Shown: positions 1-6,167 of the stretch, piece after piece
Numbering within the stretch: the stretch's first letter is position 1
Layout: the number at the start of each line of letters is the position of its first letter
Assembly (NCBI GenBank): GCA_016650435.1
Contig: JAENVT010000171.1
Span: forward strand, 1-11,176
Length of the DNA: 11,176 nucleotides
Origin: Ilumatobacteraceae bacterium
GTDB lineage: Bacteria; Actinomycetota; Acidimicrobiia; Acidimicrobiales; Ilumatobacteraceae
Direction of reading: 5' to 3'
Notes under the pieces: generated by a model
Seen by the model: the letters and a program-made list of their open reading frames with translations, nothing else
The model's database searches: none
Told to the model about the DNA's origin: nothing
Translations under genes and position numbers: made by a program

Positions 1-180
1 GGCGATCTGCTGCAGGATGTCGGCAGATGGTTTGCGCAGACCGCGCTCGATCTGAGAGAGGTACGGATTGCTGACGCCGGCCAACTCGGCCAGGCGGCGC
101 ACACTCATGCGGGCGACCTCGCGTTGCGACTTGATCAAATCGCCGACATCGGCCAGCCGCTTGTCGAGGTCGTCACGCAT
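1..180 (-). CDS. XRE-family helix-turn-helix transcriptional regulator (N-terminal part, cut by the left window edge)
   Basis: Only the first 60 residues are inside the window; the frame is open at base 1. The fragment is a DNA-binding domain of the lambda-repressor/XRE type. The turn and recognition helix read as LAELAGVSNPYLSQIERG at about residues 30-47, followed by the LRKPSADIL stretch typical of these actinobacterial regulators. The ATG at 178-180 is used as the start; an in-frame GTG at 187-189 is the alternative, and neither has a clear Shine-Dalgarno sequence. It lies 20 bases after the stop of the rsiG-like gene on the same strand, so the two are probably co-transcribed. The C-terminal part, and hence any ligand or dimerisation domain, is not visible, and the target genes are unknown. 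The family call is firm; the biological role is not. Confidence 0.85.
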   Translation of the reverse strand, partial: MRDDLDKRLADVGDLIKSQREVARMSVRRLAELAGVSNPYLSQIERGLRKPSADILQQIA

Positions 181-200
181 CGAAGGCACGTGAGCGATGT

Positions 201-695
201 TCAGTCGTCGGCGGCGAGCAGGCCGTCGACGTTGGCCTCGCCGTCGCGGTAGCGACGAACAAGTTCGGCGCTGAGTTCGTCGATGCGAGTAAACAGCTCG
301 CGGCGTTCGTGCGAGCGGGCCTGCTCGAACTCGTGCAGCGCATCGCCGTAGCCGATGAGTTCTTCGGCGCTCAGAGAAGAAAGGTCGTTGTCGCCGGTGT
401 GATCCAGCAGCGCGTCGAATTGTTCGGCGAGCGGATGACTGCTGAAGTCTTCGGCAGGCCGCGGCGGCCGCGGGGCGCCACCGGTGAGATGTGTCGACAG
501 GATCGACGGCAGCTCGTCTGACAAGCTCTCCTCCCCACCATCGATTCGGCGCCGCTTTTCTGCCTGCACGAGGTCGAGCCGTGCCTGGGCCAGTCGGCGC
601 ACATACGACACGGCGTCGTCGTCGTTTTGCAACCGGGCGCGCAACGCACGCAGTTCGACCAGCGAGAGCTGCCGGGGATCCACCATCTCAGCCAT
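201..695 (-). CDS. rsiG: RsiG-like (AmfC-like) protein, putative c-di-GMP-binding anti-sigma factor
   Basis: This 164-residue protein has two predicted helices (about 11-50 and 112-150) joined by a loop rich in Pro and acidic residues. RsiG of Streptomyces is an antiparallel coiled coil that holds sigma WhiG inactive when loaded with c-di-GMP, and each helix carries E(X)3S(X)2R(X)3Q(X)3D. The same spacing appears twice here: D26-S30-R33-Q37-D41 and E124-S128-R131-F135-D139. Each copy has one deviation: Glu to Asp in the first, Gln to Phe in the second. The string SYVRRLAQARLD and the ending ELVRRYRDG also look typical of the family. I chose the ATG at 693-695 over the one at 699-701 because GGAGG at 702-706 leaves a 6-base spacer only for the former. 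The gene overlaps the moaD-like stop in TGATG. No sigma factor gene is visible, so its partner is unknown. Family assignment is by motif from memory. Confidence 0.75.
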   Translation of the reverse strand: MAEMVDPRQLSLVELRALRARLQNDDDAVSYVRRLAQARLDLVQAEKRRRIDGGEESLSDELPSILSTHLTGGAPRPPRPAEDFSSHPLAEQFDALLDHTGDNDLSSLSAEELIGYGDALHEFEQARSHERRELFTRIDELSAELVRRYRDGEANVDGLLAADD

Positions 696-934
696 CAACA
701 TCCTCCACTAACGGGCGGTAGAACCGCCACTTCGTCACCGGCACCCACGGGGTCGGCCGGGTCTGCGGCTTCGCCATTCACCCATACTCTGCACGATGGG
801 AGCACTCGGGCAAAACCATCGCCGTATGAAGCGATGGCGGCGGCCAATACATCGCCGACGGTCGTGCCGGCGAACTCCGCTCGACCGGTGCCAGCGGCTT
901 CGCGAGCCGATGCGAACATTCGCAGTGTCGCCAT
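695..934 (-). CDS. moaD: MoaD/ThiS-family ubiquitin-like sulfur carrier protein ending Gly-Gly-Cys
   Basis: This 79-residue beta-grasp protein has the MoaD hallmarks in order: an opening strand with FASAREAAG (residues 7-15), the middle VWVNGE (50-55) and the end GDEVAVLPPVSGG (66-78). MoaD-type carriers are adenylated on the C-terminal Gly-Gly by a MoeB-like enzyme and then loaded with sulfur, for molybdopterin or other thio-compounds. One Cys follows the Gly-Gly before the TGA stop, whereas an ordinary MoaD ends exactly at Gly-Gly. The start ATG at 932-934 has no Shine-Dalgarno sequence, but TACGCT lies 7 bases upstream, suggesting a leaderless message. The stop overlaps the start of rsiG. 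No other molybdenum cofactor gene is in the window, so a ThiS-like or special-purpose carrier is possible. Confidence 0.82.
   Translation of the reverse strand: MATLRMFASAREAAGTGRAEFAGTTVGDVLAAAIASYGDGFARVLPSCRVWVNGEAADPADPVGAGDEVAVLPPVSGGC
702..706 (-). promoter_or_regulatory. Shine-Dalgarno sequence of the rsiG-like gene, inside the moaD-like coding end
   Basis: The minus strand reads GTGGAGGATGTTGATG. GGAGG lies six bases before the ATG at 695 and directly against the ATG at 701, which favours the start at 695. The same bases are part of GGA GGA, the codons of the two glycines near the end of the MoaD-like protein. Confidence 0.7.
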
Positions 935-969
935 TGTCGCCAGCGTACCGGGCGATACCGTCCGTGACC
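935..969. promoter_or_regulatory. Divergent leaderless promoter pair between the moaD-like gene and the zinc peptidase gene
   Basis: On the minus strand, TACGCT (942-947) stands 7 bases before the moaD-like ATG. On the plus strand, TACCGT (956-961) stands 8 bases before the GTG at 970, with a possible -35 TTGTCG at 934-939 (16-base spacer). The two -10 boxes are only 8 bases apart, so polymerases on the two promoters would exclude each other. This is pattern recognition only; no transcription start is known. Confidence 0.45.
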
Positions 970-1527
970 GTGAGCGATGCTGCGCACCTCCCAGGCCTCG
1001 GCCCCGACGACGAGCTTGCTCCGGCGTTGCCGGTGCTGGATCCATTCGTGGTCGAGGTGACTCGTTCGGCCAGACGACGCAAGACAGTGGGGGCCCGGCT
1101 AGTGGGTGGCGTGCTGCGCATCGCCCTGCCGTCGTGGATGAGCAAAGCCGAGGAGGCCCATTGGATTCGCGAGATGAGCGGACGGTTCCAGCGCAAGATG
1201 TCGGCCGACCGGTTGCATCTCGACGAGCGGGCAACGACGTTGGCGCGCCGGTATGACCTGCGTCGACCCGACACCATTCGTTGGGCAGACGACATGCGTT
1301 CTCAATGGGGATCGTGCACCCCGTCCCAGCGCACGATCCGCATCTCAAACCGCTTGGCTCCATTTCCCGATTGGGTCATCGACTACGTGATCGTTCATGA
1401 ACTCGCTCACCTCGATGTCCTCGGGCACAACGAAGACTTCTGGCGGCTCGTGTATCGATATCCAAAGGCGGAACGAGCCATTGGCTACCTGATTGCCAAA
1501 TCTGGCGACGGCGACGAAGTCGATTGA
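970..1527 (+). CDS. YgjP-like (DUF45) zinc metallopeptidase
   Basis: This is a protein of about 185 residues from the YgjP/DUF45 zincin family. The metal site reads HELAHLDVLGHNEDFW: His143 and His147 of HELAH with Glu144 as catalytic base, then His153 as the likely third ligand, six residues after the second His as in YgjP. The family marker WGSC is at 113-116, followed by IRISNRLAPFPDWVIDYVIVHE. It has no signal peptide or membrane segment and should be cytoplasmic; natural substrates of the family are not known. The start is uncertain: GTG at 970 fits the upstream TACCGT box, GTG at 964 is next door, and the ATG at 910 would run back into the moaD-like gene. The gene diverges from the moaD-like gene, and its last 43 bases overlap the end of the opposing membrane-protein gene. 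Confidence 0.85.
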   Translation: MSDAAHLPGLGPDDELAPALPVLDPFVVEVTRSARRRKTVGARLVGGVLRIALPSWMSKAEEAHWIREMSGRFQRKMSADRLHLDERATTLARRYDLRRPDTIRWADDMRSQWGSCTPSQRTIRISNRLAPFPDWVIDYVIVHELAHLDVLGHNEDFWRLVYRYPKAERAIGYLIAKSGDGDEVD

Positions 1528-3569
1528 TCCGCAGTCCACGGTGCTCGACGCGGACGCGCCGACCCGGCCAGCACGCCTGCGGCGATCAGGACCGAGACCA
1601 CCGAGAGGGCCGAGGTCACGAGGGTGCCCTTGCCGGGCTGAGCACTGGCGATGGCGCCGCCGACCGCCATCAACGAGATCAACCGCAACGCCAGGCGGCG
1701 GCCGTCCATCACCGGCTGGACGACTGCCTCGATCACCGGGACGTTGTCGCCTGCCGACCCGCTGATCGACGTGCCCAGTCGTTGCCTGGCCGGTTCGATC
1801 ATGCAGAACTCGATGAGCGGGTTGAGGGCCTGCGGCAACGCGTCCCCAAATTCAACGCCTACTCTCCAGCGCTCATTTTCAATTGGAACGGCCGACGAGA
1901 CGCTGCGGACGTTGCGCACGATGATCGGCAGGCTGACGTTCTCGCACCCGCGTGATGTGGTGATCGTGGCGGCGAGCGTCAGTTCCTGCTTGGCCGATAT
2001 CTCCTGGTTGGTCTCGAAGCCCGCGCCGAGGGCGGTGATGTCGAAGACGGCGACCGGGTTGTTGTTGACTTCGGCGGGGATCAGTGCCACGACTCGCGTG
2101 GCGCGGCGTAGTTGGTTGCGCTTGCCGAATAGGCGCAGCACGTCGAGCGACATCGCCAGCGACCACAGCGAGACGGCCACCAGACCTACAAGCCACGCGA
2201 AGGGCATCGCGCCGAGTGCGTGTGTCCACTGCTCGCTCAACCCGCGCATCATCATCACCGAACTCAGCACGACGACTGACGCAACCAGTGCCCCGCCATG
2301 CTGCAGCGAATGCGGAGTCATGATCGGTGCCCTGCGTTGATCGAAGGCGAGGGGGTGCCGCAGTCCCTGCCACGAGGCACCGAGGTTGCGGAGCGACGAG
2401 CGGGTGCGGTCTCCAGGACGAAGCGTCCATCCGCTCATCAAAGAGAGGCCGAGGGCGGTGAGCAGCCAGCCGGGTGCCCACACAGCGGCGAACACGGTGA
2501 GGTTCGGGCGCAGCGGCAGCGAGCCCGTCAGCAGCGACGCAACCACGACTGCAATGAACCCAACGCGACGTAGGCCCGAGAGCGGTCGCACGGCGGAGGC
2601 GACGATCGCCAGGCGCTGGCCGAGGCGCAGTGAGTTCAACCGCAGGATCCCGTCGGGACCGACGATCATCGTTCGGCAGGCGCGGGCCTGCTGCACTCGT
2701 CGCTCGTACACCTCGTCTTGCGACTGCACGACCTGGCGCACCACGACGGGTTCGCCGGTTGCGGCGACCACTCTCCAGCCATCGTTCATCAACGCCAGCG
2801 ACCACTGGGGCTGAGCCTCGATCGGTTCTTCGTCGCCGATCTCGACGCTGTCGATTGCCGCGCGACGAATCAGCGCACCGGACTCGCTGAGGATCGCCGC
2901 GCCTCGCGCACCGAGAGCCGGATTGAGGGTCTGGCGTTCGAAGAGGAGTTCGTGGATGCCGTTCGGCCCGTGTTCCGCCGAGTCATCGTCGGCCATCAGC
3001 GACTGCCCAATCGCGACGGCCACACGGTCGTCGTTCATCAACGGCAGCAAGCTCGTGATCGCAGTGGGACTGGGGATGTCGCCGGCATCGAGCAACAAGA
3101 AGATTGATGCGCTCGAGGCTGCACCGCAGGTCTTCAGTCCGTTGTGATCCTCGATGTCGGTGGCTGCGTAGCCGGCACCGAACTCGGCTGCAAGCGTGGC
3201 CACCTCCGGGCGGGCACGCAAGTCGACGACGATCTGTCGACCAGTGGTCATTGTTCGCAGCGACAGCATCGTCGCACGCACCTCGTGAAGCGGTTGCTGA
3301 TCAACGCGCACGGCGACATCGATCCCGGTCGGGTCAATTTCGCCGTCGGTGCCGGCAAGCGAGGCGGGGGTGGACTGGCCGTGCCACAGCGCCCACATCA
3401 AGATGCCCGACCCGACGAACCCGGCGATCTCGACGACGATCGCCAGTGCGACGATCCACAGCGGAGGTCGGCTTGGCAAGGTGGCGATGCGCCATCCGAG
3501 GTATGCGGCGGTCGACAGCAGGCCCAGGCATGTCAGCCCGCGTCCAATTCTGTGTCCCCTTCGGTTCAT
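1485..3569 (-). CDS. Membrane GT2-like protein with PilZ domain (BcsA-like), probably catalytically dead
   Basis: This 694-residue protein has the layout of bacterial cellulose synthase A. Two membrane segments (about 11-28 and 37-62) precede a cytosolic GT2-like region (83-305). Four membrane segments follow (about 336-352, 357-380, 425-441, 455-480), then a PilZ domain (483-590) and two final membrane segments (625-642 and 648-670). The GT2 frame is recognisable (FLLLDAGDIPSP, ALIRRAAI), but key motifs have decayed: DxD reads D161-A-G-D164, the TED site reads IEAQ (250-253), and QxxRW reads QQARAC (293-298). The PilZ motif is better kept: R488xxxR492, then D510-I-T-A-L-G515, with Thr in place of the usual Ser. 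The likely role is a c-di-GMP-sensing membrane protein rather than an active synthase. The ATG at 3567-3569 is chosen because the upstream extension looks non-coding; it has only a weak ribosome site. Confidence 0.72.
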   Translation of the reverse strand: MNRRGHRIGRGLTCLGLLSTAAYLGWRIATLPSRPPLWIVALAIVVEIAGFVGSGILMWALWHGQSTPASLAGTDGEIDPTGIDVAVRVDQQPLHEVRATMLSLRTMTTGRQIVVDLRARPEVATLAAEFGAGYAATDIEDHNGLKTCGAASSASIFLLLDAGDIPSPTAITSLLPLMNDDRVAVAIGQSLMADDDSAEHGPNGIHELLFERQTLNPALGARGAAILSESGALIRRAAIDSVEIGDEEPIEAQPQWSLALMNDGWRVVAATGEPVVVRQVVQSQDEVYERRVQQARACRTMIVGPDGILRLNSLRLGQRLAIVASAVRPLSGLRRVGFIAVVVASLLTGSLPLRPNLTVFAAVWAPGWLLTALGLSLMSGWTLRPGDRTRSSLRNLGASWQGLRHPLAFDQRRAPIMTPHSLQHGGALVASVVVLSSVMMMRGLSEQWTHALGAMPFAWLVGLVAVSLWSLAMSLDVLRLFGKRNQLRRATRVVALIPAEVNNNPVAVFDITALGAGFETNQEISAKQELTLAATITTSRGCENVSLPIIVRNVRSVSSAVPIENERWRVGVEFGDALPQALNPLIEFCMIEPARQRLGTSISGSAGDNVPVIEAVVQPVMDGRRLALRLISLMAVGGAIASAQPGKGTLVTSALSVVSVLIAAGVLAGSARPRRAPWTADQSTSSPSPDLAIR

Positions 3570-3728
3570 TGCGGCGTTCTCGTTCGGTCGGTCGGAGGTG
3601 TCGGTGGTGTCGTAGCTGTGGCAGTTGCCGTCCGTCTGCTCACATAGGGGATCGGCATGACGGCATTGCGACTTGAGCGACCGGGTGCCAGCGTTGTTGG
3701 CCAGGCTGCCCGCTAGCCTCACGTGTTC
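3570..3728. promoter_or_regulatory. Divergent intergenic region; candidate -10 box for the cyclophilin gene
   Basis: This spacer separates the divergent PilZ-protein and cyclophilin genes. On the plus strand TAGCCT at 3714-3719 precedes the GTG at 3729 by 9 bases; no convincing -35 is seen at the right distance. On the minus strand I see no clear -10 box for the membrane protein gene. Frames running through this spacer look like non-coding extensions. Confidence 0.3.
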
Positions 3729-4610
3729 GTGGGTACCCCAAAGCGTGAACGTCAGAAAGCCAATCGTCAGCAGCGCTTGGAGGAACTTGCCCGGCAGGCC
3801 CGCACCCAGAAGCGCAAGCGCAGTGGCATGTACGTGTTGTTGATCCCAATCGGCGCTCTCGCTCTGTTCGGGATCGTCAAGCTCGTTACCCGCGGCGACA
3901 ACTCGCCGGCCGCGGTTACCTCCGACACGGCCGATCCGTTCGCCTCGACCCCGCTTCCCGGCGAGACGACGATCGATCCGAATGCGCCGACGACGACCTT
4001 GACTCCGCTGCCCAGCACGATTGCCGGCGCCACGGTCACCGGCGACACAACGTGCCCGGCCGCCGACGGAAGTTCGGCGAGAACGATTTCATTCGCCAAG
4101 ACGCCACCGAGTTGCATCGACGCAACCAAGACGTACACCGCCGTCGTGACCACCAACAAGGGCGCTTACACCATCGCACTCGATGCCGGCGCTGCGCCGT
4201 TGACCGTCAACAACTTCGTCGTGTTGGCCCGCTACCACTACTTCGACAACACCATCTGTCACCGGGCCATCCCGGCATTCGCGGTGCAGTGCGGCGACCC
4301 AACGGGTACAGGTGGTGGTGGGCCAGGCTATTCCTTCGCCGACGAACTACCGGCCACCGGCTCATACAAGGTCGGCTCGATCGCCATGGCGAACTCCGGT
4401 GCCGACACCAACGGCAGCCAGTTCTTCGTCATCACCGGTGCCAATGGCGTGGCCCTATCGGCCGACTTCACTCTGTTCGGTCAGGTCACCGATGGCCTCG
4501 ACACCACAGTGAAGGCTCTCGATGCGCTCGGCAATCCCGATCAAGCCGCGAATGGCGTCCCGCCCCTCGAGCAAATCATCATCCAGTCCGTAACCATCAC
4601 CGAAAGCTGA
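3729..4610 (+). CDS. Membrane-anchored cyclophilin-type peptidyl-prolyl cis-trans isomerase
   Basis: The protein has about 293 residues. A strongly basic N-terminus (KRERQKANRQQRLEELARQ) is followed by one membrane helix (about 34-54), a Thr/Pro-rich linker to about 130, and a cyclophilin domain to the end. The basic tail should stay inside and the isomerase domain outside, as in PpiB of Mycobacterium tuberculosis. Active-site motifs are present: HRAIPAFAVQCGD holds the catalytic Arg (CypA R55 equivalent) with the Phe and Gln after it, and GSQFF is the second half of the site. The position of CypA His126 is Phe here; variation there is common in bacteria. Four Cys in the exported part could form disulfides. 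GTG at 3729 is preferred because MGTPKRERQK looks like a natural family N-terminus; GTG at 3723 is the alternative. The likely role is folding of exported proteins. Confidence 0.88.
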   Translation: MGTPKRERQKANRQQRLEELARQARTQKRKRSGMYVLLIPIGALALFGIVKLVTRGDNSPAAVTSDTADPFASTPLPGETTIDPNAPTTTLTPLPSTIAGATVTGDTTCPAADGSSARTISFAKTPPSCIDATKTYTAVVTTNKGAYTIALDAGAAPLTVNNFVVLARYHYFDNTICHRAIPAFAVQCGDPTGTGGGGPGYSFADELPATGSYKVGSIAMANSGADTNGSQFFVITGANGVALSADFTLFGQVTDGLDTTVKALDALGNPDQAANGVPPLEQIIIQSVTITES

Positions 4611-4625
4611 CCGCTGGCGAGGCCA

Positions 4626-4662
4626 GTCACGAAATATCCGGCACGACCGGAGATTTCGTGAC
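4626..4662. terminator. Inverted repeat between convergent genes, probable two-way terminator
   Basis: The arms at 4626-4641 and 4647-4662 are 16 bases long with one mismatch and a 5-base loop (CACGA). The hairpin sits between the cyclophilin stop (4610) and the S51 gene stop (4683), so it could serve both strands. No T-run follows on either side, which is common for terminators in high-GC actinobacteria. Confidence 0.65.
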
Positions 4663-4682
4663 GTGCTCAGCCGGAAAACGCA

Positions 4683-5306
4683 TCACGGGAGCTCGCCGTG
4701 GACGGTCATTTCGCCGACGCGTTCCCATCCTTCGGTGGTGTGCACGAGTGCCGAACCGCTGGGCAGCTCGACGATGGGAGTGTTGGCCAACTTCAGGGTG
4801 CGGTGCAGGCGATCGGTCGACCATGTCTCGGCCTCGGTCACCAAGGCCAGACCATCGATCAGCCCGAGGCCCAAGGTGAAGGCACCGCCGCGTGGATCGA
4901 CCATTGGGTCGCACATCGCGGCCGCACTCCCTCCCGTCGCGGCAACCAGGCCACCACTGGCCACCACCTGAACGATCGCGTCCCACAGTGGTGTGCCCTT
5001 CAAGACAGATCGCAGATGCAGCGGCTGATCGCCGACCAGATAGACAGCTCGTGCACCGCGGATAACGCCGACGACACCATCTTCCATCGCCTCGCCGCGG
5101 CGCATCACCATCAATGCCTCGACTTCGACGTCGAGCCGTTCGCCCCACAGCATCGCCGCGGCGACGAGAAGTTCGGGGTGTTCGTACGCATCAGCCGTTG
5201 GCAGCATGATCACGCGTGTCGCGCCCGCTGCGGCGATCAATCGACGGTCGAGGTCGTCGTTGGCGACGAACGGGCCGCCGCCTTGTAATGCCAGGATGCC
5301 GTTCAT
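4683..5306 (-). CDS. Peptidase S51 / cyanophycinase-like protein, possible loss of catalytic His
   Basis: This 207-residue cytoplasmic protein has the class I glutamine-amidotransferase-like fold of the S51 family (dipeptidase E, cyanophycinase). Visible motifs are the opening LALQGGG, VIMLPTADA (33-40), the loop VGDQ (91-94), and the nucleophile elbow GGSAAA at 125-130 with Ser127, where relatives usually have GTSAGA. Cyanophycinases then carry a DQHF-type segment with the catalytic His; the matching stretch here (about 157-169, TEAETWSTDRLHR) has no His at that place. It may therefore be a non-hydrolytic or re-specialised member. The ATG at 5304-5306 lies 7 bases after TACGCT, suggesting a leaderless start; the preceding in-frame GTG is less likely. 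It follows the phosphatase gene by 19 bases on the same strand. Confidence 0.75.
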   Translation of the reverse strand: MNGILALQGGGPFVANDDLDRRLIAAAGATRVIMLPTADAYEHPELLVAAAMLWGERLDVEVEALMVMRRGEAMEDGVVGVIRGARAVYLVGDQPLHLRSVLKGTPLWDAIVQVVASGGLVAATGGSAAAMCDPMVDPRGGAFTLGLGLIDGLALVTEAETWSTDRLHRTLKLANTPIVELPSGSALVHTTEGWERVGEMTVHGELP

Positions 5307-5319
5307 CACGGCGAGCGTA
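5307..5319 (-). promoter_or_regulatory. Candidate -10 box (TACGCT) for a leaderless S51 gene
   Basis: TACGCT at 5314-5319 on the minus strand stands 7 bases before the ATG at 5306, the same hexamer and distance as before the moaD-like gene. It lies directly after the phosphatase stop codon, and no Shine-Dalgarno sequence is present. No -35 match was found. Confidence 0.4.
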
Positions 5320-5325
5320 GGCTGG

Positions 5326-6105
5326 TCAGCCGAGGAGCACGGATTCCAAGGCGGCCAGCGTGTCGTCTGTTACGCCGATCGACCGGACATAGTCGCGGAT
5401 CGAGCCGTTTTGTTCGCATAGCTCGTCGAGGATCTGGCTCATTGCTTCGGGAAGCGCCGCGGTGAATGCGGGCGGGATCAATGCCATCCGCTCGATCCAC
5501 TCCGGCCATTCGCGGGCAGCCCACTCGCGGAAGCGGGCCATGCCCGCCACCGTCAGCTCGTAGTCGGCCACGATGTCGTCGTGCGAGACCCCGAGCGAAC
5601 CGAGTAACAGCGCGGCGAGCAGACCGGTGCGATCCTTGCCTGCGGCGCAGTGGAACACGGCGGGCAGCGCGCCCGGCTCGGCCAGCACTTCGAACGCCTT
5701 CGCGAACCTCGGCGCGCCAACGGCCAACATGTCCTGGTAGGCCCAGATCAGGAAGTCTTCGTCGCGCTCGTAGTCCGGCACATCGCCATGGTTGAAGGTC
5801 TTGTCGACGATCGGTAGATGGTGAAACACCACCGGATGCGCGTCAACCGGAAATCGTCCGCGCTCGTCGAGCTCAGGTGCACTTCGTAGGTCAATGACCG
5901 TGTGCAACCCAAGAGGCTCGAGCGCGACGACATCCGCCGGAGTCAGCCGGTACAGCCCGTCGGCGCGATACAAAGTTCGCCAGAGCGTCGTGCGCCCGTC
6001 TGCGGTCGCGTATCCGCCGAGGTCACGGAAGTTGTGAACCGCCTCGAGCGCGACCAATCGCTCCGGTACGGAGTCGAGGTCATGAACGAGGTCTGTAGTC
6101 ACCAT
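5326..6105 (-). CDS. Y_phosphatase3-family protein tyrosine/serine phosphatase
   Basis: This 259-residue cytoplasmic protein has the features of the bacterial Y_phosphatase3 family, relatives of M. tuberculosis PtpB. The N-terminal signature NFRDLGGY is at 25-32, LYRADGLYRLT follows at 46-55, and the P-loop HCAAGKDRTG at 152-161 carries the catalytic Cys153 and Arg159. The Lys and Asp inside the P-loop are typical of this family, some members of which also act on phosphoinositides. No signal peptide or membrane helix is seen. The start is either ATG at 6105 or the next codon, GTG at 6102; TACCCT at 6109-6114 is 3 bases from the ATG and 6 from the GTG, so a leaderless message would favour the GTG. 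It lies 62 bases after the HD-domain gene and 19 before the S51 gene, all on the minus strand. The substrate is unknown. Confidence 0.88.
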   Translation of the reverse strand: MVTTDLVHDLDSVPERLVALEAVHNFRDLGGYATADGRTTLWRTLYRADGLYRLTPADVVALEPLGLHTVIDLRSAPELDERGRFPVDAHPVVFHHLPIVDKTFNHGDVPDYERDEDFLIWAYQDMLAVGAPRFAKAFEVLAEPGALPAVFHCAAGKDRTGLLAALLLGSLGVSHDDIVADYELTVAGMARFREWAAREWPEWIERMALIPPAFTAALPEAMSQILDELCEQNGSIRDYVRSIGVTDDTLAALESVLLG

Positions 6106-6118
6106 CCCAGGGTACCCA
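6106..6118 (-). promoter_or_regulatory. Candidate -10 box (TACCCT) within a GGGTACCC palindrome, before the phosphatase gene
   Basis: The minus strand reads CCTGGGTACCCTGGG before the start codon. TACCCT occupies 6109-6114, inside a near-palindrome (CCTGGGTACCCTGG) that could also hold a regulator. There is no Shine-Dalgarno sequence. The evidence is the position and hexamer only. Confidence 0.3.
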
Positions 6119-6167
6119 GGCGATCAGGGCAGCGTCCGCTGCATCGGTGAACTGTGAATGAACTCGG

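Noticed and set aside
1879..2805. Minus-strand open frame of about 300 residues inside the GT2-PilZ gene
   Set aside because: It lies in a different frame of the same strand, is Arg-rich and low in complexity, and the membrane protein frame has clear helices and motifs.
3570..3722. N-terminal extension of the GT2-PilZ protein up to a GTG at 3722
   Set aside because: The extra 51 residues show no family likeness and would bring the start right against the cyclophilin start; the ATG at 3569 comes just before the first membrane segment.
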